Positions 8,728-17,904 are shown, counted from the stretch's first letter. The stretch is 55,590 bases of DNA from Muricomes sp049840515 (GCA_049840515.1 JASGKW010000015.1:1-55590), one strand, 5' to 3'. Notes: generated from the letters alone by a model not told the origin. Numbers and translations are program-made.

Positions 8728-9990
8728 ATGGCATTGAAAGAACCAATCCTTTTAAAACGGGTGGGGAAAATGACAGACCCTACTTCCGTTGAGGAATTTA
8801 CAAAATATGGCGGCTTTGACGCATTGAAGAAAGCCGTAACGATGGATAAAGAAGCTATCTTGGACGAACTGGATGCGGCAGAACTCCGCGGAAGAGGGGG
8901 CGCTGCTTATCCTCTGGGACGGAAATGGCGTCATTTATATGGCAGCCCGAATACACCCAAATATGTTGTCTGTAATGCGGATGAGGGAGAACCGGGAACT
9001 TTTAAAGATAAGATGCTTTTGGAAAAGGACCCTCTCAGTGTTATTGAAGGTATGATAATCGCAGGATATGTTTTTGGCTCAAATGACGGTTACATCTATA
9101 TCAGAGGAGAGTACCGCCATATCCAGGCAGTATTCCGCCAGGCTATTGATAATGCTCGGACAGCAGGTTATCTCGGAGAAAAAATCATGGGAATCGAAGG
9201 CTTTGACTATGAGATTCACATCATTTCCGGTGGTGGTGCCTATGTCTGTGGCGAGAACTCTGCACTCCTCAATTCCATTGAAGGAAAAACCGGACGTCCC
9301 AGAGTAAAACCGCCTCATCTGGCAGATGTTGGGCTTTACCTGAACCCTACATTGGTTAATAACGTAGAATCCTTTGCCTGTGTTTCTGTAATTTTGAATA
9401 TAGGTGGAGAAGAATTTTTAAATCTCGGAACAAAAGACGGAGGAGGTACAAAACTTATCTGTCTGTCCGGACATATTAAAAACCGTGGTGTCTATGAGGT
9501 AGAACTTGGAACACCCCTCGATGATATACTTTACAGTGAAGAATACGGCGGAGGTACTTCCACAGGAAGACCGATTAAGTTTATTCATTTCGGAGGACAG
9601 TCAGGTCCTATCGGAACAAGCGAGCAGATTAAGGGCCGTCTGTATGACTACGGCGATTTCTGGTATAACAAACTGGCAATAGGCTCAGGCGCTATTGTAG
9701 TGATGGATACCAGCGTAAGCATTATAGATTATCTTACCAGCGTAATGGAGTTCTTCGTACACGAATCCTGTGGAAAATGTACTCCATGCAGGTTGGGTAC
9801 CACACGTGTTCTGGAGTTGTTCAAAAAGTTCCAGCGTCATGCCGGCGTAAAGGGAGATATTGAAAAGCTTGAAAAGATGCTGGATCATATTACAAATCTT
9901 TCTGCCTGCGGACTTGGACAATCCGTATCTGTTTCTATCAGAGCTGCTTTAGCCGGTTACAGAGACGAATTTGAAAACTGTATTAAATAA
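8728..9990 (+). CDS. nuoF: NuoF-like NADH-binding flavoprotein subunit
   Basis: A 420-residue diaphorase subunit that binds FMN and NAD(H). RGRGGAAYPLGRKW near residue 53 is the NADH-binding region; ADEGEPGTFKDK near residue 83 and GAYVCGENSALLNSIEG near residue 170 are the FMN-binding segments. SCGKCTPCRLG near residue 346 with the later LSACGLGQ supplies the four Cys of the N3-type [4Fe-4S] cluster. It lacks the extra N- and C-terminal ferredoxin domains of long HydB subunits, so it resembles complex I NuoF. It should pair with the NuoE-like protein and the FdhF N-terminal clusters to make an NAD-linked formate dehydrogenase. Confidence 0.94.
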   Translation: MALKEPILLKRVGKMTDPTSVEEFTKYGGFDALKKAVTMDKEAILDELDAAELRGRGGAAYPLGRKWRHLYGSPNTPKYVVCNADEGEPGTFKDKMLLEKDPLSVIEGMIIAGYVFGSNDGYIYIRGEYRHIQAVFRQAIDNARTAGYLGEKIMGIEGFDYEIHIISGGGAYVCGENSALLNSIEGKTGRPRVKPPHLADVGLYLNPTLVNNVESFACVSVILNIGGEEFLNLGTKDGGGTKLICLSGHIKNRGVYEVELGTPLDDILYSEEYGGGTSTGRPIKFIHFGGQSGPIGTSEQIKGRLYDYGDFWYNKLAIGSGAIVVMDTSVSIIDYLTSVMEFFVHESCGKCTPCRLGTTRVLELFKKFQRHAGVKGDIEKLEKMLDHITNLSACGLGQSVSVSIRAALAGYRDEFENCIK

Positions 9991-10005
9991 GCTGTTGATG
10001 TAAAA

Positions 10006-10022
10006 CCTCTCAATCTGAGAGG
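10006..10022 (+). repeat. Intercistronic hairpin between nuoF and moeA
   Basis: CCTCTCA (10006-10012) and TGAGAGG (10016-10022) form a perfect 7-bp stem with a 3-base loop and no T-run. It could be a processing or stability element inside the operon rather than a terminator. Confidence 0.5.
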
Positions 10023-10044
10023 GCTTAAGAAAGGATGAATCGGA

Positions 10045-11250
10045 TTGATTGAATTAGAAGAAGCCCTTGACCTGCTGGTAAACAGCGTAAAAACAAATAC
10101 AAAAACAGAGAAGTTGGATATTTTATCTGCTTTTGGGAAAATCTGTGCGGAGGATGTGATAGCCGCAATTCCTGTTCCCCATTTTCCGAAGTCAGCAATG
10201 GACGGATATGCGGTCAGAAGCCAGGATACAAAGGGTGCTTCAAAGGAGAATGCGGTTCAATTTCAGGTAATTGGCGAAGTTTGTGCCGGAGATTTTGTTT
10301 CTCTGGCAGCCAGTCCTTTTACGGCAGTCCGTGTTATGACCGGAGGTATGGTGCCGGAGGGCTATGACTGTGTAATTCGCCAGGAAGATACAGACTATGG
10401 ACAGGAACAGGTGGAGATATATGTAGAAGGACGGCAGTGGGAGAACTATTGTCGGATAGGGGAGGATATTGAGGCCGGACGGCACATCATATCCAAAGGA
10501 ACCCATCTGACATCAGGGCATGTAGGAATCCTGGCCAGTCTGGGAATCCGGGAAATCACGGTTTTCCAGATGCCGAGAGTCGGTATCATTTCCACAGGAA
10601 ATGAACTGGTGCCCCTGAACCAGCCTATCAGTGAAGTTGGAGTATACCCAAGCAGTGCCTATACGATTGCCTCCAGATTGAAAGCAAAAGGGATTGAAGT
10701 GCCTTTCATGGAAATATGCGGCGATGATGCCCAAAAGTTTTCAGATATGCTGGATGAGAGAATCGAACAGGCGGATGTGATTGTTACCACGGGGGCAATT
10801 TCTGTAGGAAAAAAGGATTTTCTGCCGGAAGCCTTAGAAGGAATAGGGGCTCAAAGAATTTTCCACAGAGTAAATATGCGGCCCGGTACACCTGTCATGG
10901 CATGCAGATACAAAGAAAAGGTAATACTTAGTTTATCGGGTTATCCTTTTGCAGCTATGGTCAATTTTCAGATATTTTTCTGGCCGGTAGTCGCCAGACT
11001 GATGGGAGACGAGTCTCTCTCCTGGAAGAAAATGAAGATTGTGGTGGCAGAGGGGAGCACGAAAGTTTCAAAAAAAAGACGGTTCCTCCAGGCGTTTGCC
11101 GATGAATCCGGAGTTCATATTTATGACCGGAATCAGCATTCATCTGTTTTGTCTGAGATTATTTATTCAAACTGTATTATTGACCAGAAACAGGGAACGG
11201 GCATTTCACCCGGAGACACAGTGGAGATAATCTGTTGGAGTGAAGAATAG
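10045..11250 (+). CDS. moeA: Molybdopterin molybdenumtransferase
   Basis: MoeA inserts molybdenum (or a homologue inserts tungsten) into adenylated molybdopterin. The 401-residue protein has PHFPKSAMDGYAV near residue 47, the family signature, RVMTGGMVPEG near residue 95 and GIISTGNEL near residue 182, followed by VVTTGAISVGKKD near residue 247 of the MoCF_biosynth domain. MRPGTPV near residue 280 is also conserved. I accept the TTG at 10045, reading IELEEALD directly after it; no in-frame ATG lies nearby and AAAGGA sits 10 bases upstream. Its place between nuoF and fdhF ties it to cofactor loading of FdhF. Confidence 0.92.
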   Translation: MIELEEALDLLVNSVKTNTKTEKLDILSAFGKICAEDVIAAIPVPHFPKSAMDGYAVRSQDTKGASKENAVQFQVIGEVCAGDFVSLAASPFTAVRVMTGGMVPEGYDCVIRQEDTDYGQEQVEIYVEGRQWENYCRIGEDIEAGRHIISKGTHLTSGHVGILASLGIREITVFQMPRVGIISTGNELVPLNQPISEVGVYPSSAYTIASRLKAKGIEVPFMEICGDDAQKFSDMLDERIEQADVIVTTGAISVGKKDFLPEALEGIGAQRIFHRVNMRPGTPVMACRYKEKVILSLSGYPFAAMVNFQIFFWPVVARLMGDESLSWKKMKIVVAEGSTKVSKKRRFLQAFADESGVHIYDRNQHSSVLSEIIYSNCIIDQKQGTGISPGDTVEIICWSEE

Positions 11251-11339
11251 ACGAAAGAAATCTCAGACAGTTTTACATTTAATGATGAAGCAATGAAGTG
11301 AACACGAATAAGATTAATTCAGAAAGGAAGTATGTTTAG

Positions 11340-14063
11340 ATGGTTACAGATTCTGCTATCAAAACGGTGACACTTACCATAGATAATAAGACGTGTACCG
11401 TGCCAAAAGGTACAACGATCTTAAAAGCGGCCGAAAGCATAGGAATTGAAATACCTACGCTTTGTTATATGAAGGAACTTGCTCCTGACGGTTCCTGCCG
11501 TATATGTGTTGTAGAAATTGAAGGGGGAAGAAAAGGTGGTCTTGTACCTTCCTGTGCTGAACACTGTGCTGACGGAATGGTGGTTTATACTCGTTCCGAG
11601 CGGGTTGTGGAAGCACGTAAATTTATATTAGATTTACTCCTCAGCAATCACACATTGGAGTGCTTCTCCTGCGCACGCAACGGAAGCTGTAAATTGCAGG
11701 AATATTGCCTTGAGTACGGAGTTGAAAAGACAAGCTTCAGAATCGGCAAGAGAGTGCCATTTGGCACGCAAGATGCCACCAATCGTTTTTATGAGTTTAG
11801 AGCTGACAAATGTATCATGTGCCGCAGATGTACACGTGTGTGTGAAAAGCTGCAGGGACGTGATGTACTCAGCCTGTCACAGCGTGGTTTTGATACTCAC
11901 GTTTCCACATGCTATGACATTGCCCGCACCGATCCGACTTGTGAATCTTGCGGCAACTGTGTTTCAGCGTGTCCTACAGGTGCTCTTTCTTCATTCGATC
12001 AAAAGAAAAATTACCGTTCCTATGAGGTAAAAGCGACACAGACTACCTGCCCGCACTGTGCGGTAGGCTGCCAGTTCAATCTTTTGACCAAAAATGGCAA
12101 AATAGTTGGAGTTGACCCTGTGGACGGGCCGACAAACAAAGGACTGCTTTGTGTAAAAGGAAAATATGGCTCTTACAAATTTGTTCATTCAGGCGACAGA
12201 CTGACAACACCATTGATAAAGAAAGATGGCAAATTCGAGCCGGCTACATGGGACGAGGCATTGAGCCTTATTGCAGATAAATTTAATCAAATTAAGAAAG
12301 AGGAAGGACCAGACGCAATTGCAGGTTTCTCCTGCTCCAGATCAGTAAATGAGGACAATTACATGTTCCAGAAGATGATGAGAGCGGCGATAGGAACCAA
12401 TAACGTAGACAATTGCGCCCGCGTTTGACATAGCCCTTCAGTTGCAGGTCTTGCAACTACGCTGGGTTCGGGTGCCATGACAAACCCGTTTGATGACATT
12501 ACTGCTCCCGATGTGGAGGTCATTATGCTTGTAGGTTCTAACCCGGAAGAAGCACATCCGGTGCTGGGAACCAAAATCCGCCGCGCGGTGCGTGAAGGAT
12601 GCAAGTTAATAGTTGTTGATCCTAGAAAGATTGACCTTTCTAAAAATGCCGAAATACATCTCCAGTTGAGACCGGGAACCAATGTGGCTTTTGCCAATGG
12701 TATGATGCACATTATCCTGGAAGAAGGTCTGGAGGATAAAGAATATATCAAATCTCGTACAGAGGGATTTGAAGAGCTTAGAGAAATTGTGAAAGATTAT
12801 ACACCTGAAAAGGTGGCAGAAGTCTGTGGTATTGATGCCGATGAGCTTCGCAAAGCAGCACGCCTGTATGCCAAAGCAAAGAAAGCTCCTATTATGTACT
12901 GTCTGGGAGTTACAGAGCATTCTACTGGTACAGAAGGTGTAATGAGTTTGTCCAATTTGGCTATGATGGTTGGTAAAATCGGACGTTCCGGTTGTGGAAT
13001 CAACCCGATACGTGGACAGAACAATGTGCAGGGTGCCTGCGATATGGGATGTCTGCCTGGAGATCTTCCTGGATATCAGAAAGTGCTCAATCCAGATGCA
13101 GTGAAGAAATTCTCTGATCACTGGGGAGTAGAACTCAATACTAAAGTTGGTATCACTGCGACTAAGATGCCAGGTGCAGTAGCAGCAGGAAAAGTAAAAG
13201 CACTGTATATTTTCGGGGAAGACCCAATGCGTACTGACCCAGATATCGGACATATTAAAAAGATGCTCACAAGTTTAGATTTCCTTGTAGTTCAGGAACT
13301 TTTCATGACAAAAACAGCCGAGCTTGCAGATGTAGTTCTGCCAGGTATGTCCTATGCGGAGAAGGAAGGAACATTCACCAACTCTGAGAGACGTGTGCAG
13401 CGTGTACGCAAAGCAGTGGAGCTTAATCTGGGAATGAGAGCAGATGTGGAGATATTCTACGATGTTATGAACCGCCTGGGATACCCTCAGCCAAGACTGA
13501 GTGCCAAAGAAATAATGGATGAAATTTCAGATCTTGTACCATCTTTCCGCGGCATAAACTATAACCGTCTTGATGCGGGAGAAAGTCTGCACTGGCCATG
13601 TTTAGATGAGAAGGAAACAGGTAAGGCGATTCTGCATATCGGAACATTTGCCAGAGGTCTTGGATACTTCTATCCGGCTAAATATACTCCGTCAGCGGAG
13701 CTTCCGGATGAAGAATATCCGTTCCTTATGATTACAGGCCGTATGTTGTACCATTACAACGCTGGTGCCATGACTCATCGTACCGAGGGAATCAGTGATC
13801 TTCACTCAACCTCTTATATGGAGATTCATAAAGCTGATGCTGATGCACTTGGAATCAAAGATGGAGACAGAGTAAAAGTAGCTTCCCGCCGCGGTGAAAT
13901 TGAGACAAGAGTAGTCGTGGGAGATAAGGTAAACTACGGTGAAGTATTTATGACATTCCACTTTGATGACGGAAACGTAAACCATTTGACAAATGCGGCG
14001 ACAGACAGCTTTGCGAATGTACCGGAATATAAAGTATGCGCGGTGAGTATAAAACCTGTATAA
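11340..14063 (+). CDS. fdhF: Formate dehydrogenase catalytic subunit, selenocysteine form (in-frame UGA)
   Basis: The 907-residue enzyme oxidises formate to CO2 (or the reverse) at a Mo/W-bis-MGD centre. The N-terminus resembles NuoG/HydA: a [2Fe-2S] site with C42, C53, C56, C72, a His/Cys cluster around SNHTLECFSC, then ferredoxin motifs CIMCRRC and CESCGNC. A molybdopterin oxidoreductase domain starts with CPHCAVGC. The TGA at 12426-12428 is codon 363 in CARV-U-HSPSV, exactly the Sec position of FdhF, and is followed by a SECIS hairpin; the same frame then continues to the normal C-terminus. AAAGGAAG precedes the ATG. A gene caller ignoring Sec would split it at 12428 and 12477. Confidence 0.95.
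12426..12428 (+). other. UGA codon read as selenocysteine (residue 363)
   Basis: The codon sits between CARV and HSPSVAGL, the catalytic residue of FdhF-type formate dehydrogenases. The tandem paralogue has TGC at the aligned codon (15404-15406). The downstream frame is fully conserved, which rules against decay. Confidence 0.95.
12441..12457 (+). promoter_or_regulatory. Bacterial SECIS hairpin
   Basis: GTTGCA (12441-12446) pairs perfectly with TGCAAC (12452-12457) around the loop GGTCT. The stem starts 12 bases after the UGA. The GCAGGTCT apex is the same as in the well-studied E. coli fdhF SECIS, where the loop GU is bound by SelB, so this is a strong match in sequence, fold and spacing. 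Confidence 0.9.
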
Positions 14064-14317
14064 ACAAATCTGGATACTATCATATTGTAAATTAATCTTC
14101 GTTCATTTTACAGGACAGCAGGTTCTGTAAAATGGACGGATGGATTAAGAAACATCTGTATGATTACAGCAATTTCTAAAATAACAAGCTTTCTTTATTA
14201 AATAGCTATTACCTGGAGTTAAGTATATATGAAATAAACTTTAGGCTTATATGTATTAGCATTTACTGATAGGTCAATGAAAATAAATTGATTCATTCAG
14301 AAAGGAAGTATATTTAG
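14064..14317. other. Gap between the two fdhF paralogues, with a long hairpin
   Basis: The gap holds a 14-bp stem (14100-14113 with 14125-14138, one G-T pair) around an 11-base loop. No T-run follows (GATGGATTAAG), so it is not a standard terminator. The last ~28 bases before the second ATG copy the leader of the first fdhF (CAGAAAGGAAGTAT), showing that duplication included the ribosome site. I see no convincing -35/-10 pair here. Confidence 0.6.
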
Positions 14318-17047
14318 ATGGTTATAGAATCTGCTATTAAAACAGTTACACTTACTATAGACAATCAGTCTTGTACTGTGCCAAAAGGCACAACAATCTT
14401 AAAAGCGGCAGAAAGCCTTGGGATTAAGATTCCTACACTTTGTTACATGAAGGAACTTGCTCCTGATGGCTCCTGCCGTATATGTGTTGTAGAAATCGAA
14501 GGGGGAAGAAAAGGTGGTCTAGTACCTTCCTGTGCGGAGCATTGTGCTGATGGAATGGTGGTTTATACTCGTTCCGAGCGGGTTGTGGAAGCACGCAAGT
14601 TTATATTAGATTTACTCCTCAGCAATCACACTTTAGAATGTTTTTCCTGCGCACGAAACGGGAGCTGCAGGTTACAGGAATATTGCCTTGAATATGGAGT
14701 TGAGAAGACAAGCTTCAGGATAGGCAAGAGGGTGCCGTTTGGCACGCAGGATGCTACCAATCGTTTTTACGAGTTTAGAGCTGATAAATGTATTATGTGC
14801 CGCAGATGTACACGTGTATGCGAAAAACTGCAGGGGCGCGATGTGCTCAGCCTGGCGGAGCGTGGCTTCGATACCCACGTTTCCACCTGCTATGATATTG
14901 CCCGCACTGATCCAACCTGTGAATCTTGTGGCAACTGTGTTTCTGCATGTCCTACGGGAGCTCTTTCGTCCTATGACCAGAAGAAGAATTACCGCTCTTA
15001 TGAGGTGGAGTCGACTCAGACCACCTGCCCGCACTGTGCGGTAGGCTGTCAGTTCAATCTACTGACCAAGAAAGGCAAGATAGTTGGAGTTGACCCCGCA
15101 TATGGGCCGGCAAACCAGGGATTGCTTTGTGTAAAAGGAAAATATGGTTCTTATAAATTTGTACATTCAGAGGATAGACTGACAACCCCACTGATAAAGA
15201 AAGATGGCAAATTCGAGCCGGCTACATGGGACGAGGCATTGAGTCTCATTGCAGATAAATTTAATCAAATTAAGAAAGAGGACGGACCGGATGCAATTGC
15301 AGGTTTCTCTTGTGCACGTTCAGTAAATGAGGACAACTATGTGTTCCAGAAGATGATGCGGGCGGCAGTGGGAACCAATAACGTAGACAATTGCGCCCGT
15401 GTCTGCCACAGTGCTTCGGTTGCAGGTCTTGCAAATACATTAGGTTCGGGTGCTATGACAAACCCATTTGATGACATTACTGCTCCTGATGTGGAGGTTA
15501 TTGTTCTCGTGGGGTCCAACCCTGAGGAAGCACATCCGGTACTGGGCACCAAAATCCGCCGTGCGGTGCGTGAAGGCTGCAAGCTGATTGTGGTTGACCC
15601 AAGAAAGATTGACCTTTGTAAAAATGCTGAAATACATCTTCAACTGAGACCGGGAACCAACGTAGCTTTTGCCAATGGGATGATGCATATTATCCTGGAA
15701 GAAGGTCTGGAGGATGCCGAATTTATTAAAGCCCGCACAGAAGGCTTTGAAGAGCTCAGAGAAATTGTAAAAGATTACACACCTGAGAAGGTGGCAGAAA
15801 TTTGTGGCATTGATGCCGGGGAACTTCGAAAAGCAGCACTTATGTATGCCAAGGCGAAGAAAGCACCTATTATGTACTGTCTGGGAGTTACAGAGCACTC
15901 CACGGGTACAGAAGGAGTAATGAGCTTGTCTAATCTGGCTATGCTGGTTGGCAAAATCGGACGTTCCGGTTGTGGAATCAATCCAATACGAGGACAGAAC
16001 AACGTACAGGGAGCCTGCGATATGGGATGTCTTCCGGGAGATCTTCCGGGATATCAGAAAGTGCTCAATCCAGATGCACTGAAGAAATTTTCAGATTACT
16101 GGGGAGCACCGCTTAATCCGGCGGCTGGCCTTACAGCGACAAAGATACCTGGTGCAGTAGCAGAGGGAAAAGTGAAAGCACTTTATATTTTCGGAGAAGA
16201 CCCAATGCGCACCGACCCGGACATTGCTCATATTAAAAAGATGCTCACAGGTTTAGATTTTCTGGTAGTTCAGGAGCTTTTCATGACCAAAACAGCCGAG
16301 CTTGCAGATGTGGTGCTTCCGGGTATGTCCTATGCAGAAAAGGAAGGAACATTCACCAACTCTGAGCGGCGGGTACAGCGTGTACGCAAAGCAGTGGAGC
16401 TTAATCTGGGAATGAGACCGGATAGGGAGATATTTTATGATATCATGAATCGTCTGGGATATCCTCAGCCAAAACTGAGTGCCAGCGAAATTATGGATGA
16501 AATTTCAGACCTTGTACCTTCTTTCCGTGGTATAAATTATGCCCGTCTGGACAGAGGAGAAAGCCTTCACTGGCCATGTACCGACGAAAAGGATATAGGG
16601 AAAGCTATTCTGCATATTGGCAGTTTTACCAGAGGTCTTGGATATTTTTATCCGGCAGAGTATATACCATCGGCGGAGCTTCCAGATGAAGAATATCCGT
16701 TTCTCATGGTTACAGGACGCATGCTGTACCACTATAATGCCGGTGCTATGACCCAGCGTACAGAGGAGCTCAATGGACTCTATTCAAATTCTTATATGGA
16801 GATGCATAAGAGTGATGCCGAGGCTATTGGAATCAAAAATGGGGACCATGTAAAAGTGGCATCCCGCCGAGGCGAAATTGAGACGAAAGTAGTTGTGGGA
16901 GATAGGGTAAACTATGGCGAAGTATTCATGCCATTCCATTTTGAAGATGGAAATGTTAATCATCTGACAAATGCAGCGATTGATAACTTTGCAAATATAC
17001 CGGAATATAAAGTATGCGCAGTGCGCATTCAGCCGGTGAATAAATAA
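14318..17047 (+). CDS. fdhF: Formate dehydrogenase catalytic subunit, cysteine form
   Basis: A 909-residue tandem paralogue of the Sec enzyme upstream, nearly identical through all iron-sulfur motifs (same C42, C53, C56, C72 site, CIMCRRC, CESCGNC, CPHCAVGC). The catalytic residue is Cys 363 (TGC at 15404-15406) in CARVCHSASV; the following Pro of the Sec copy is Ala here. Cys forms are usually slower than Sec forms but do not need selenium. The SECIS-like loop survives with one broken base pair (15419-15435). Leader and coding sequence point to tandem duplication. It probably shares MobA, MoeA and the NuoE/NuoF partners. Confidence 0.95.
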   Translation: MVIESAIKTVTLTIDNQSCTVPKGTTILKAAESLGIKIPTLCYMKELAPDGSCRICVVEIEGGRKGGLVPSCAEHCADGMVVYTRSERVVEARKFILDLLLSNHTLECFSCARNGSCRLQEYCLEYGVEKTSFRIGKRVPFGTQDATNRFYEFRADKCIMCRRCTRVCEKLQGRDVLSLAERGFDTHVSTCYDIARTDPTCESCGNCVSACPTGALSSYDQKKNYRSYEVESTQTTCPHCAVGCQFNLLTKKGKIVGVDPAYGPANQGLLCVKGKYGSYKFVHSEDRLTTPLIKKDGKFEPATWDEALSLIADKFNQIKKEDGPDAIAGFSCARSVNEDNYVFQKMMRAAVGTNNVDNCARVCHSASVAGLANTLGSGAMTNPFDDITAPDVEVIVLVGSNPEEAHPVLGTKIRRAVREGCKLIVVDPRKIDLCKNAEIHLQLRPGTNVAFANGMMHIILEEGLEDAEFIKARTEGFEELREIVKDYTPEKVAEICGIDAGELRKAALMYAKAKKAPIMYCLGVTEHSTGTEGVMSLSNLAMLVGKIGRSGCGINPIRGQNNVQGACDMGCLPGDLPGYQKVLNPDALKKFSDYWGAPLNPAAGLTATKIPGAVAEGKVKALYIFGEDPMRTDPDIAHIKKMLTGLDFLVVQELFMTKTAELADVVLPGMSYAEKEGTFTNSERRVQRVRKAVELNLGMRPDREIFYDIMNRLGYPQPKLSASEIMDEISDLVPSFRGINYARLDRGESLHWPCTDEKDIGKAILHIGSFTRGLGYFYPAEYIPSAELPDEEYPFLMVTGRMLYHYNAGAMTQRTEELNGLYSNSYMEMHKSDAEAIGIKNGDHVKVASRRGEIETKVVVGDRVNYGEVFMPFHFEDGNVNHLTNAAIDNFANIPEYKVCAVRIQPVNK
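15419..15435 (+). other. SECIS-like relic in the Cys paralogue
   Basis: GTTGCA, loop GGTCT, then TGCAAA: the same element as in the Sec copy apart from the closing pair (C to A). Because it encodes the conserved VAGLA segment, it may be kept by protein constraint alone. Confidence 0.6.
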
Positions 17048-17055
17048 TTAAACGG

Positions 17056-17095
17056 AACACCATTTGGGGATTCATTTCTCTGGATGGTGTTTTTT
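17056..17095 (+). terminator. Intrinsic terminator of the formate operon
   Basis: AACACCAT (17056-17063) pairs with ATGGTGTT (17084-17091) around a 20-base loop, followed by more T. It lies just after the second fdhF. Confidence 0.85.
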
Positions 17096-17104
17096 GCAGT
17101 TTCT

Positions 17105-17133
17105 TTGAATTATTATGAAATTTAAGATATAAT
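17105..17133 (+). promoter_or_regulatory. Promoter for the Cys-rich small gene
   Basis: TTGAAT (17105-17110), 17 bases, TATAAT (17128-17133), 41 bases before the next ATG. Confidence 0.75.
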
Positions 17134-17174
17134 GAAAAAGTAAGATGCAATGGAGGATTTGAAAGGAGATACAT

Positions 17175-17501
17175 ATGGTTATTGACGGCAATTCAAAAGA
17201 GAAAGAAGCAATGGCGGCATTTCACAGAGGAGAGAGGGCAGAAGGTCTGCGCCTGCAGGAAGAATTTGCGTCAGCTTTTCGTGAAGAATACAAGGAAAAA
17301 GACCATTGTTCCTGCAAAAAAGCCTGTCGCTATCACGGGAATTGTAAAGAATGCGTGGCGATACACAGGGCACACCAGGAACATGTTCCAAACTGTATGC
17401 GCCCGATTCTCAATAGTAAAATAAAAATCTTATCAGAACTCACAGAGCACACCATAGCATATGAGATTGAACCCCCTAAGGAGACATTGAGGAAAGAGTA
17501 G
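17175..17501 (+). CDS. Cysteine-rich small protein, function unknown
   Basis: A 108-residue soluble protein. The centre, about residues 43-76, carries CSCKKAC, then HGNCKECVAIHRAH and a final NC: six or more Cys plus His in a spacing that suggests a metal-binding knuckle. The pattern C-x-C...C...G-x-C-x-x-C-V-x-x-H resembles the small DUF6485-type Cys-rich proteins, but I am not certain. The N-terminal third is helical and charged. It has its own promoter and an excellent AAGGAGAT ribosome site, and is followed after 16 bases by a small membrane protein, so the two are probably cotranscribed. No function can be assigned. Confidence 0.7.
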   Translation: MVIDGNSKEKEAMAAFHRGERAEGLRLQEEFASAFREEYKEKDHCSCKKACRYHGNCKECVAIHRAHQEHVPNCMRPILNSKIKILSELTEHTIAYEIEPPKETLRKE

Positions 17502-17517
17502 AGGGCAGGATAAAATC

Positions 17518-17904
17518 ATGAAAAAAGATAAACATAAAATAATTCTGGCAGTCAGCGCTGTAATTGTTATCTGCGCAGTTGTATTTTCATACATTAGTTT
17601 ACCGGTTATGTTTACCAGCAGTGGTATAATTACACGACTCAAAGAAACAACAGCTAATGGAATAAATGAAGATTTAGTGAGAAGACATTCACAGGATGCA
17701 GATGCTAAAACAGCTTATTACATTAATTTTAAATCAAATCAGAACGTGAAGTTTAGTGATGCAGGAGATGTGAAGTCAGATTTGGAATATGAAAAAGTGT
17801 TTCCGGGTGTATGGAAACTGATGATTCCTAAGGCATGCTCATATTTGGCTATTGATGTGAAGAGTGGAAGCGAGAACTATCTATTTGTATATCTGGCCCC
17901 ATAA
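17518..17904 (+). CDS. Small membrane-anchored protein, unknown
   Basis: A 128-residue protein with Lys-rich start MKKDKHK, one hydrophobic segment (about residues 8-29) and an extracytoplasmic domain of about 100 residues without cysteines. It looks like a signal-anchor protein; no lipobox is present. The outer domain has a predicted beta-rich end (VWKLMIPKACSYLAIDV). I do not recognise a family. It follows the Cys-rich gene by 16 bases and precedes a convergent terminator. Confidence 0.6.
   Translation: MKKDKHKIILAVSAVIVICAVVFSYISLPVMFTSSGIITRLKETTANGINEDLVRRHSQDADAKTAYYINFKSNQNVKFSDAGDVKSDLEYEKVFPGVWKLMIPKACSYLAIDVKSGSENYLFVYLAP

Noticed and set aside
9068..9307. Plus-strand frame inside nuoF
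   Set aside because: It overlaps the intact, conserved nuoF in another frame and has no ribosome site.
12426..12428. Nonsense mutation or sequencing error splitting fdhF
   Set aside because: The TGA is at the known Sec residue, is followed by a SECIS hairpin, and the frame continues without a shift.
12606..13253. 215-codon minus-strand frame inside fdhF
   Set aside because: It is antisense to conserved molybdopterin domain sequence and has no family match.
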